Assembly (NCBI RefSeq): GCF_900177245.1
Contig: NZ_FXBM01000001.1
Coordinates: 1,116,001-1,180,000 of the forward strand
DNA from: Rathayibacter oskolensis
Lineage (GTDB): Bacteria > Actinomycetota > Actinomycetes > Actinomycetales > Microbacteriaceae
DNA: 64,000 bases
Direction of reading: 5' to 3'
Part shown: positions 48,892 through 56,249 of the stretch, one piece after another
How positions within the stretch are numbered: the first letter of the stretch is position 1
How the letters are laid out: the number at the start of each line of letters is the position of its first letter
Translations under genes and position numbers: made by a program
Notes under the pieces: generated by a model
What the model saw: the letters and a program-made list of their open reading frames with translations, nothing else
What the model was told of the DNA's origin: nothing
Databases searched by the model: none

Positions 48892-50543
48892 GGCGCGCCG
48901 ACGTCCTCCGCGCCGCGATGCCGCCGGCGCGCCGCTTCCTCCCCGGGCTCTCGTTCGGTCTGCTCTCCTCCGCCTCCGTCGTGGCGCTGCTCGCGTGCTC
49001 GGCGTGGCTGATCGTGCGGGCCGCGGAGCAGCCGCCGATCCTCTTCCTCTCGATGGCCGTGGTCGGCGTCCGCGCGTTCGCGCTGGCGCGGGCGTTCTTC
49101 CGCTACCTCGAGCGGCTCAGCGGGCACGACGCGGCGTTCCGCGCGCTCGCCGACCTGCGGGTCGGGGTGTACGAGCGCCTGGTGCCGGTCGCCCCCGACG
49201 GCCTGGGGCGGGTGCGCCGCGGCGACCTCGTCTCGCGGGTGATCGCCGACGTCGACTCCCAGCAGGACGTGCCGCTCCGGGTCGTGCAGCCGCTGATCGT
49301 CTCGGGCGTCGTGGCGACGGCAGCGGTGGTCGGCGTGTGGCTGCTCCTCCCGGCGATGGGTCTCGTGCTGCTCGTGCTGCTCGTGCTCGGCTTCGCGGGG
49401 TCGGCCGCGGGGGCGGGCCTCCTGTCGGCGCGGGCCGATCGCGAGCTGGCACCGCTGCGCGGCGAGCTGGCCGAGCGCGTGAACCTGCTCGTGACGCGGC
49501 TCGACGTGCTGATCGCCTTCGACGCCGCCGAGCAGGCGCTCGCCGGCGTGGCGGAGGCGGAGGCGGAACTCACTCGCACGGCGCGCCGGCGAGCGGCCTC
49601 GGCGGGCCTCACGGCGGCCGTCCTCGCCCTGTGCTCGGGCGGCGCGGTCTGGGCGGCCCTCGCTCTCGGAGTGCCGTCGATCGCCGATCTCGGCGGTCCT
49701 GCCCTCGGCGTGATCGTGCTGGTGCCGCTCGCGGTGTTCGAGGTCGTCGCCGCCGCTCCGCTCGCCGTCCAGTCGGCCCGCACCGCCCTCTCCGGCGCCC
49801 AGCGCCTGGCCGACCTCGACCGGGAGGCGTCCTCGCCGGCCCTCGCGACCGACGACGCGGTCGACCCCGGAGCGCCGGCGCCGAGCGGGCGCGACGTCGT
49901 CCTCCGCGACCTCTCCGCAGGGTGGCCGGGAGCGGCGTCGCCGGCTCTCGACGGCGTCACCCTCGAGCTGCCCGCGGGCGCCCGCGTCCTCGTGACCGGC
50001 GGCAGCGGCTCGGGCAAGACCACGCTCGCCCACGTGCTCGTGCGCTTCCTCGAGTACTCGGGCTCCTACCTGATCGGGGGAGCGGAGGCGCGGACGCTGC
50101 CCCAGGCCGAGGTCCGCCGCCTCGTCGGGCTCGTCGAGCAGCAGCCCTACCTCTTCGACGACACGATCCGCCAGAATCTGCTGTTCGCGCGCCCGGAGGC
50201 GGACGATGCGGTTCTCGAGGACGTCCTCGGCCGCGTCGGTCTCGCCTCCTGGACCGCCGCCCGCGGGGGTCTCGACGCGCGCGTCGGAGAGCGCGGCGCT
50301 CTCGTCTCGGGCGGCCAGGCGCAGCGGCTCGCCCTCGCCCGTGCGCTGCTCGCCGACTTCGACGTGCTGATCCTGGACGAGCCGACGGCGTCGGTCGACG
50401 CCCCGGTGGCCGACGCCCTGCTCGCCGATCTGCTGCGGGCGGCAGGCGGGCGCACGATCGTCCTCATCGCGCACCGCGTGGATCCGTCGCTCGTGTTCGA
50501 CCGCACGATCGCGGTCGGCGGTGGCACGGCCGTCAGCGTCTGA
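48888..50543 (+). CDS. cydC: CydC subunit of the thiol/haem ABC transporter CydDC
   Basis: 551 residues, partner of CydD. Transmembrane part about 20-310 (LSFGLLSSASVVALLACSAWL, in part, at the start). Nucleotide-binding domain: Walker A TGGSGSGKTTLAHVL (about 368-382), Q-loop VEQQPYLFDDTIRQNLLF, signature VSGGQAQRLALARAL (about 470), Walker B VLILDEPTASVD. Its 3' end overlaps the AlkD-like gene on the other strand by 11 bases. Confidence 0.92.
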   Translation: MRRADVLRAAMPPARRFLPGLSFGLLSSASVVALLACSAWLIVRAAEQPPILFLSMAVVGVRAFALARAFFRYLERLSGHDAAFRALADLRVGVYERLVPVAPDGLGRVRRGDLVSRVIADVDSQQDVPLRVVQPLIVSGVVATAAVVGVWLLLPAMGLVLLVLLVLGFAGSAAGAGLLSARADRELAPLRGELAERVNLLVTRLDVLIAFDAAEQALAGVAEAEAELTRTARRRAASAGLTAAVLALCSGGAVWAALALGVPSIADLGGPALGVIVLVPLAVFEVVAAAPLAVQSARTALSGAQRLADLDREASSPALATDDAVDPGAPAPSGRDVVLRDLSAGWPGAASPALDGVTLELPAGARVLVTGGSGSGKTTLAHVLVRFLEYSGSYLIGGAEARTLPQAEVRRLVGLVEQQPYLFDDTIRQNLLFARPEADDAVLEDVLGRVGLASWTAARGGLDARVGERGALVSGGQAQRLALARALLADFDVLILDEPTASVDAPVADALLADLLRAAGGRTIVLIAHRVDPSLVFDRTIAVGGGTAVSV

Positions 50544-51009
50544 CGATCTCCGCGGCACGGGCGAGACGGCCGCCCTCGACCGTCCAGCGATCCAGCAGGG
50601 AGTCGACGCGCGACCGGGCCCTGCCCTCGACGCCCGCGCGCAGCGGCCGGACGACGTCGTGCGCCAGCGGGTCGGTCAGCGCATCGACGCGGGAGTCGCG
50701 GACGAAGCCCTCTAGCCGGGTCAGATCCGAGGCGCGCAGCAGTGCGACCCGCGACTGCAGCAGCACGACGGCGGCGAGGCGCGGCTCGAACACGGGCGGC
50801 GTCCACAGCTCCGACGACAGCGCGGTGATCTCGTCGTGGCCGAGCGCCGAGAACTTCGTGAGAGCGTCGCGGACCGTCCCGCGGACGGCGCCGACGGACG
50901 CGCCGGTCGCACCGAGGCCCTGGCCGAGCCTGTCTCCGACGTCCTGCGCGCGCCAGACGTCGCCCTCGTACTCGAGCGCGGCGCGGATGAAGTCGCCGGC
51001 GTCGCTCAT
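50533..51009 (-). CDS. Short AlkD-like HEAT-repeat protein (DNA alkylation repair family), probably truncated
   Basis: 158 residues. The sequence lines up by eye with the N-terminal 60 percent of AlkD DNA glycosylases: a VRGTVRDAL segment, then ALSSELWTPPVFEPRLAAVVLLQ (in parts, about 65-85), LTRLEGFVRDSRVDALTDPLAHDVV and RWTVEGGRLARAAEIV. AlkD is about 230 residues; the C-terminal repeats are missing. It may be a genuine short variant or a decayed gene. The end overlaps cydC. A CATGAT -10 ends six bases before the ATG, so it is likely still transcribed. Confidence 0.6.
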   Translation of the reverse strand: MSDAGDFIRAALEYEGDVWRAQDVGDRLGQGLGATGASVGAVRGTVRDALTKFSALGHDEITALSSELWTPPVFEPRLAAVVLLQSRVALLRASDLTRLEGFVRDSRVDALTDPLAHDVVRPLRAGVEGRARSRVDSLLDRWTVEGGRLARAAEIVRR

Positions 51010-51065
51010 CCGTCCATCATGGGGCGTGCCGGGGTGTCCGGAGTCGAGACGCCGGCCTCAGCGGG

Positions 51066-51164
51066 TCAGAGGCCGCGGCTCGCCCAGACGGGTCGGCCCC
51101 GTCCGTCGTACTCGACGAGGTTGCCGTCGACCTGCATCACGAGGCGGAAGGGCTGGACGATCCC
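51066..51164 (-). pseudogene. 3' remnant of a third B-lectin gene
   Basis: About 32 codons ending PFRLVMQVDGNLVEYDG then RGRPVWASRGL and a stop. They match the last 30 residues of the lectin gene at 52671-53927 almost exactly (PFRLVMQNDGNLVEYDG, ASRGL end), with clear DNA identity, but no start codon or preceding lectin repeats. The rest has been lost, leaving the tail downstream of the intact paralogue. Confidence 0.75.
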
Positions 51165-51210
51165 GGTCCCGCCGAGCGGAGCGGACGAGCGCGCCGGCCC
51201 CCGGAACAGC

Positions 51211-51243
51211 GGACGCCCGGGCCGGCGAGCGGCCCGGGCGTCC
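51211..51243 (-). terminator. Terminator of lectin gene 1
   Basis: A perfect 14-bp stem GGACGCCCGGGCCG / CGGCCCGGGCGTCC with loop GCGAG, eight bases beyond the stop codon. No T-run, as is common for actinobacterial terminators. Confidence 0.7.
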
Positions 51244-51250
51244 CGGTCTG

Positions 51251-52468
51251 TCAGCGGCTGGACCAGCTGGCGCGGTTCTGACCGTCGTACTCGACGAGGT
51301 TGCCGTCGTCCTGCATCACCAGGCGGTACGTCGGCGTGGCGACGGCACGGGACGAGGCGGTCCACTTCCCGTAGCCGTCGCTCGAGACGACCGCGAGGAA
51401 GCCGTCGTCGTAGAGGTTGAACGAGTTGCCGGCGCCCGAGGTGCCGGTCGACCAGATCGGACCGGTGCGGCCGTAGACGACGAAGTTGCCGTCGGCCTGC
51501 ATCACCGCGCGGTAGACGCCGTTCGCCGAGCGGAGCAGGCTGCCCGCCGCGAGGCCGTTCGCGGCCCACAGGGTGCTCGAGGGGAGCTCGGCCTGGCTCG
51601 TCCAGAGGACGGTGTCGTCCTGCTCGACGATGATCAGCGAGCCGACGTTCGTCACGCCGAGCCGCAGGTCGCTGCCCGAGGTGCCCGAGAACCACTTCAC
51701 GGAGTCGTCGGGCCCGTAGATCACGGCGTTGCCGTCCTCCTGGAGCACGAGGCGGTTGCCGCTGCCGCGGGTGCCGGTGTTCCAGACGACCCCGTACGGC
51801 CCGTAGCCGACGAAGTTCCCGTCGGTCTGCATCACGGCCTTGAAGCGTCCGTCGGCCGAGGTGAGCTGGTGTCCGGCGCGGAGGGTCTGACCGGCGAAGA
51901 GGGTGTCGATCGCGGGCTCGGCGATCCTGCCGCCGACGCTGCTCGCCCACGCGGGCGAGCCGTTCTCGCGGTAGACGACGAGGTTGCCGTCGTCCTGGAT
52001 GATGACGGCGGCGTTCGGCTCGTCGCCGGTCCCGGTGCTCCACACGGGGCGGTCCTCGGCGGAGTAGATGACGAGGTTGCCGTCGGTCTGCATCGCCAGG
52101 TGGTCACCGCGGCCCTGGGTGCCGGTGCTCCAGACGGGGCGTCCGCTCGCGTCGTAGGTGACGGCGTTGCCGTCGGTCTGCATGACGAAGGTGTAGGCGT
52201 CGTTGGTCGAGACGATGCTCTCGCCACCGGCCAGCTCCTCGCCTCCGATCAGCGCGTTGTAGTAGGTCTCGGGTGCGCGCGCGATCTGCGACTGCTCGGC
52301 CGGGGCCGAGTCGGTGAGCGCGGGCGGCTCGGGTGCGACCCGGGAGGTGGACAGCGGCGCTCGCGTGGTGTCCTCGGCCAGGGCCGGGGTCGCGCCCAGG
52401 AGCAGAGCCCCTGTCGCGACGAGTGCTACCAGCCCGGAGGCGAGCGAACGGGGGGAGGGAGGCGTCAT
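51251..52468 (-). CDS. Secreted B-lectin (bulb-type mannose-binding) repeat protein 1
   Basis: 405 residues. A Sec signal peptide (LVALVATGALLLGATPALA, cleavage near residue 34) is followed by a short linker and two to three B-lectin domains. The mannose-binding motif QxDGNxVxY occurs at least seven times, for example MQTDGNAVTY, IQDDGNLVVY, LQEDGNAVIY, MQADGNFVVY and MQDDGNLVEY. No enzyme domain, sortase motif or membrane anchor is seen, so it should be released or bind wall glycans. ATG 52468 is chosen because it opens the signal peptide; an upstream extension to 52612 lacks coding character. Weak GAAAGA ribosome site. Tandem paralogue of the next gene. Confidence 0.87.
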   Translation of the reverse strand: MTPPSPRSLASGLVALVATGALLLGATPALAEDTTRAPLSTSRVAPEPPALTDSAPAEQSQIARAPETYYNALIGGEELAGGESIVSTNDAYTFVMQTDGNAVTYDASGRPVWSTGTQGRGDHLAMQTDGNLVIYSAEDRPVWSTGTGDEPNAAVIIQDDGNLVVYRENGSPAWASSVGGRIAEPAIDTLFAGQTLRAGHQLTSADGRFKAVMQTDGNFVGYGPYGVVWNTGTRGSGNRLVLQEDGNAVIYGPDDSVKWFSGTSGSDLRLGVTNVGSLIIVEQDDTVLWTSQAELPSSTLWAANGLAAGSLLRSANGVYRAVMQADGNFVVYGRTGPIWSTGTSGAGNSFNLYDDGFLAVVSSDGYGKWTASSRAVATPTYRLVMQDDGNLVEYDGQNRASWSSR

Positions 52469-52617
52469 CGCAGGTCTTTCTCGAGAGGTCGGCAGCGCCG
52501 AAGCAGGATCTGGGGGAATGGTCTCACGGGCGCCTCCTGCAGTCGGCGAACGGCGCACCGCGTTCGGCGGCGCGCCGGGCCCCCTGTCCGGGGCGGCGAT
52601 GAGGGGCGACACACGGA

Positions 52618-52652
52618 GGGATCCCCGGGCCCGGAAGCGGCCCGGGGATCCC
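52618..52652 (-). terminator. Terminator of lectin gene 2
   Basis: A perfect 14-bp stem GGGATCCCCGGGCC / GGCCCGGGGATCCC with a seven-base loop, 18 bases beyond the stop. It separates the two lectin genes, so each is its own transcript. Confidence 0.7.
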
Positions 52653-52670
52653 GGCGATCGCGTCGAAGGG

Positions 52671-53927
52671 TCAGAGCCCGCGGCTGGCCCATGCGGCCCG
52701 ACCGCGGCCGTCGTACTCGACGAGGTTGCCGTCGTTCTGCATCACCAGCCGGAAGGGGGCGACCGCGGGTCCGTCGTTGACGAAGTACCGCGGCGATGCG
52801 ATCCAGAAGGAGGCGCTGGCGGTACTCAGGGTGCCGCGCTCATCGAGGGAGAAGGTCGGCGACCAGCTGTCGGGCTGGGTGGGCAGCCCTCCGGTCCCGG
52901 TGGACCAGGTGGGCCCGCGGGAGCCGTACACGACGAAGTTGCCGTCCGCCTGCATCACCGCGCGCCAGGATCCGTCCGCCGAGGTCAGCTGCTCGCCGGC
53001 GTAGAGGCTGTCGGGGGAGTACAGGGTGTCGAAGCGCAGCTCGGAGCGGCTGCTCCACGAGATGTGCGCGTCACCCCAGAAGACGATCAGGTTGCCGTTG
53101 TCCTGGAGCTCGAGGATCCCGCCGATGCTGCCACCCGTCCGGGACGACCACGCCGCGGAGCCGTTCGCTCGGTAGATGACCGCGTTGCCGTCGCTCTGCA
53201 TGACGAGCCGGTTGCCCTCACCCGACGTCTTCGAGGACCAGACAGCGCCGCCGGGGCCGTAGACGACGAAGTTGCCGTCGCGCTGCATCACCGCGCGGTG
53301 GACGGCGTCGTTCGACGTCAGCTGCTTTCCCGCCGTCAGGGTCTGCCCCGGCTCCAGCTTCCGCACTGCCGGAGGCGCGATGGTGCGCCCGACGCTGCTC
53401 GCCCAGGCAGGCGATCCGTCCGCACGGTAGACGACGAGGTTGCCGTCGTCCTGGATCGTGAGGACAGCCTCCGGATCGTCGTCGGTGCCTGTGCTCCACA
53501 CCGGGCGGTCCTCGCCGCTGTAGATCACGACGTTCCCGTCGGTCTGCATCGCGAGGTGATCGCCGCGTCCCTGGGTGCCGGTGCTCCAGGTCGCGCGGCC
53601 GCTCAGGTCGTAGGTGACGGCGTTCCCGTCGGTCTGCATCACGAACGTGTACGCGCCGTTCGTCGACACGATGCTCTCGCCACCGGCGAGCTCCTCGCCC
53701 GGGGCGAGTGCGTTGTAGTAGGTCTCGGCCGCTCGCTGGGCCTCCGCCTCGGCGACGGCCGGCGAGTCGCTGGTCGCCTGTGCCGCGGGTGCGTCGTGCG
53801 AGTACGAGAGCGGGCCGGGCGACGACTCCTCGGCGAGCGCAGGTGTCGCGCCGAGGAGCAGGGCACTGGTCGCGAGGAGCGCGACGGCTCCCGAGGCGAC
53901 GGAGCGGGCGGAGGGGAGGAGGGTCAT
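52671..53927 (-). CDS. Secreted B-lectin repeat protein 2
   Basis: 418 residues. Signal peptide AVALLATSALLLGATPALA, then lectin repeats with eight motif copies (MQTDGNAVTY, MQTDGNVVIY, IQDDGNLVVY, MQRDGNFVVY, MQSDGNAVIY, a degenerate LQDNGNLIVF, MQADGNFVVY, MQNDGNLVEY). It shares with protein 1 the ETYYNAL - GEELAGGESIVSTN block after the signal peptide, nearly identical, while the last third differs more. Shine-Dalgarno GAAGGA is seven bases before the ATG. B-lectins in bacteria include mannose-binding bacteriocins (LlpA-type, putidacin L1), but the similarity here is only to the domain. Confidence 0.87.
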   Translation of the reverse strand: MTLLPSARSVASGAVALLATSALLLGATPALAEESSPGPLSYSHDAPAAQATSDSPAVAEAEAQRAAETYYNALAPGEELAGGESIVSTNGAYTFVMQTDGNAVTYDLSGRATWSTGTQGRGDHLAMQTDGNVVIYSGEDRPVWSTGTDDDPEAVLTIQDDGNLVVYRADGSPAWASSVGRTIAPPAVRKLEPGQTLTAGKQLTSNDAVHRAVMQRDGNFVVYGPGGAVWSSKTSGEGNRLVMQSDGNAVIYRANGSAAWSSRTGGSIGGILELQDNGNLIVFWGDAHISWSSRSELRFDTLYSPDSLYAGEQLTSADGSWRAVMQADGNFVVYGSRGPTWSTGTGGLPTQPDSWSPTFSLDERGTLSTASASFWIASPRYFVNDGPAVAPFRLVMQNDGNLVEYDGRGRAAWASRGL

Positions 53928-54024
53928 CGCGGGTCCTTCGGGAGTCGGTGGAGCAGTCTCCCGGACTCTTCCACAGCTCAGGACGAGGCAGGGGCGGCGG
54001 CGGACATCGTGTCCCGTTCGTTGC

Positions 54025-54786
54025 TCAGGGCAGCGGACGCCGCAGCGCATCCAGGCGCAGGCGCCACGCATCGAGCCTCCCGGGCTCCGCGGCGAGCGCC
54101 GGTCCGCCGACCCACGAGGTGGCCAGGCGGGCGCCGTGCAGGGCGTTGACGACCCAGACCTCGCGTCCGTCGAGCGACTCCGGCGCGGTCGGCGCCTCGA
54201 GGACGTCGACGCCCATCGCCCCGGCCAGGACCGAGATCGTGCGCGCCGTGACGCTCGGCACCCGGGTGCTCGTCGGAGGCGGGACGACCAGGGAGTCGCC
54301 GAGCCACCACAGCACGGCGCTGGTCGCCCCGTCGAGGATCGCGCCCTCGCCGTCGAGGATGACGGCCTCGTCGGCGCCGTTCGCGATCGCCCGCGAGCGC
54401 AGGAGCGCCAGCCTCGCGATGTCCGGACCCTTGTGCGCGGGAACGCGCCGGGGATCGACGGGGCTCGTCCAGAGGACGACGGTGCGCGAACGCGGCGGAG
54501 CGGGCCGGAGCCGCAGGCGCAGACCCGAGGCGTCGAGCTCGACGCGGGGGAAGAGATCGCCCTGCCGGGGGAGTGCCGCCACCGCCGCGTCGAAGAAGGT
54601 GCCCGCGTCCGACGGGCCGTCCGCGGCTGAGACCGCGGCGAGGAAGCGCTCGCGGTGCAGATCGAGCCCGCGCACGCGGCCCTCGGTCACCAGCCAGGAG
54701 TCGGCGGCCAGGAGCGGAGTCGGTTCGGGCTCGAGAGGCGGACCGAGCAGCTGCCCGTTCCACTCCCGCACCTGCTCGCCGTCCAC
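54025..54786 (-). CDS. pabC: Aminodeoxychorismate lyase-like class IV aminotransferase
   Basis: 253 residues of the fold-type IV PLP family. PabC releases pyruvate from aminodeoxychorismate to give p-aminobenzoate for folate. The catalytic lysine is in PAHKGPDIARLALLR (about 115-130), followed by DEAVILDGEGAILDGATSAVLWW (in parts, about 138-160) and TISVLAGAMG. It is divergent from pabB and shares a promoter with it, which supports the PabC assignment over other aminotransferases. GTG start. The glutamine amidotransferase pabA is not in the window. Confidence 0.78.
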   Translation of the reverse strand: MDGEQVREWNGQLLGPPLEPEPTPLLAADSWLVTEGRVRGLDLHRERFLAAVSAADGPSDAGTFFDAAVAALPRQGDLFPRVELDASGLRLRLRPAPPRSRTVVLWTSPVDPRRVPAHKGPDIARLALLRSRAIANGADEAVILDGEGAILDGATSAVLWWLGDSLVVPPPTSTRVPSVTARTISVLAGAMGVDVLEAPTAPESLDGREVWVVNALHGARLATSWVGGPALAAEPGRLDAWRLRLDALRRPLP

Positions 54787-54793
54787 GACGGCC

Positions 54794-54800
54794 TACGCTA
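54794..54800. promoter_or_regulatory. Bidirectional -10 of pabB and pabC
   Basis: TACGCTA supplies TACGCT on the plus strand, six bases before the pabB GTG, and TAGCGT on the minus strand, eight bases before the pabC GTG. The start codons are only 19 bases apart. Confidence 0.55.
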
Positions 54801-54805
54801 GCCCA

Positions 54806-56170
54806 GTGGTCGGCGGCGCACTCCCGGAAGGCCCGCACGAGGTCCCCCTTCCGTGGATCGATCCGGAGCGGGTCCACCTCGCCCTCTTCCGCGACTGCGA
54901 CGCCTCGTTCTGGCTCGACTCCGGCATCGATGCGACAGCGGGCCGCTCCTACCTCGGCGCGAGCTCTCTCACGGAGGCCCTCGTCGTCGGGGCGGGCGAC
55001 GATCCCGCCGCTGCCCTCGCGCTCGTCGAGGCGGAGTCGACGGGCCGTGACCGCGCGCTCGGCCGCTACGGCTTCCTGTCCTACGAGGCCGGCTCGACCT
55101 TCGTCGCCCTCCCGGCCGTGCAGGGGGCGGTCGCGCCCGCCCTGGTGCTCCTCCGGGGTGATCCCGTGCTCGAGTTCGACCACGCGGCGCGCACCGTGCG
55201 CCTCGTGGCGAGTGCGGAGCGCCGGGAGGAGGCGGACCGCCTCGCCGACGCGGTGACGGCGCTCGCCGCGTCCGACGACGCCCCGGCGTCGCCCGCGCCG
55301 GCCGAGCAGGCGGGGGAGGTCAGCTGGCGCCACGACTCCGCTCACTACGCCGACCTGATCGCCCGCTGCCAGCGCGCGATCCGGGCCGGTGACGCCTACC
55401 AGCTGTGCCTGACCACCGAGGTCGTGGTCGAGGGGCGGTTCGATCCCACCGAGTGCTACCGCAGGCTCCGGCGGTCGAGCCCGAGCCACCACGGCGGGCT
55501 GATCCGCGTCGGCGACCTGGCTCTCGTCAGCGCGTCGCCCGAGCGGTTCCTGAGCGGCGACACCGACGGACGTGTCGCGACGCATCCGATCAAGGGCACG
55601 AGACCGCGGGGGAGCGATCCCGACGACGACGCCCGGCTGCGGGCGGAGCTGCTCGCGAGCGTCAAGGAGCGGGCCGAGAACGTGATGATCGTCGACCTCG
55701 TGCGGAACGACCTCGCGAGGATCGCCGAGCCGTCGACCGTCAGGGTCGACCGCCTCCTCGAGATCGAGAGCTACCCGCACGTGCACCAGCTCGTGAGCGA
55801 GGTGTCGGCGCGGCGCCGAGCCGGCGTCGGTGTCGGGGACCTGCTGGCCGCACTGTTCCCCGCCGGCTCGATGACCGGGGCGCCCAAGCGCCGCGCCGTC
55901 GAGCTGCTCCGCGAGTGGGAGGGAGGACCGCGGGGCGTCTACTCCGGTGCCTTCGGACGCCTCGGCTCCGACGGATCGCTCGATCTCGCGATGACCATCC
56001 GCACCCTCGTGCTCGACTCCGATCGCGCCCGCATCGGCACGGGAGGAGGCATCACGGCCCTCTCCGACCCCCTCGAGGAAGTGGAGGAGACGCGCCTCAA
56101 AGCCCGCGCTCTGCTCGCCGTCCTCGGAGTCGCCACCGAGCACGCGGAGGATTCGTCGCCCGGTCGCTAG
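54806..56170 (+). CDS. pabB: Aminodeoxychorismate synthase component I
   Basis: 454 residues of the chorismate-binding family. The key motif reads HPIKGTRPRGS (about 260-270): lysine at this position is characteristic of PabB, whereas anthranilate synthase TrpE has alanine. Other motifs: SASPERFLS, ENVMIVDLVRNDLARIA (about 293-309), HQLVSEVSA and FPAGSMTGAPKRRAVELL (about 352-369). Forms 4-amino-4-deoxychorismate with ammonia from PabA. GTG 54806 follows the leaderless promoter. Confidence 0.93.
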   Translation: MVGGALPEGPHEVPLPWIDPERVHLALFRDCDASFWLDSGIDATAGRSYLGASSLTEALVVGAGDDPAAALALVEAESTGRDRALGRYGFLSYEAGSTFVALPAVQGAVAPALVLLRGDPVLEFDHAARTVRLVASAERREEADRLADAVTALAASDDAPASPAPAEQAGEVSWRHDSAHYADLIARCQRAIRAGDAYQLCLTTEVVVEGRFDPTECYRRLRRSSPSHHGGLIRVGDLALVSASPERFLSGDTDGRVATHPIKGTRPRGSDPDDDARLRAELLASVKERAENVMIVDLVRNDLARIAEPSTVRVDRLLEIESYPHVHQLVSEVSARRRAGVGVGDLLAALFPAGSMTGAPKRRAVELLREWEGGPRGVYSGAFGRLGSDGSLDLAMTIRTLVLDSDRARIGTGGGITALSDPLEEVEETRLKARALLAVLGVATEHAEDSSPGR

Positions 56171-56249
56171 AGGCCAGTAGGGTGGTTCGTCGGACGCCGG
56201 CGCCGTGTCGCGCGCGTCCATCCCCACCCTTCAGAAGTGAGACACACCC

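Noticed and set aside
56171-56249. T-box leader for leuS
   Set aside because: Only 79 bases, without the T-box consensus or a specifier stem.
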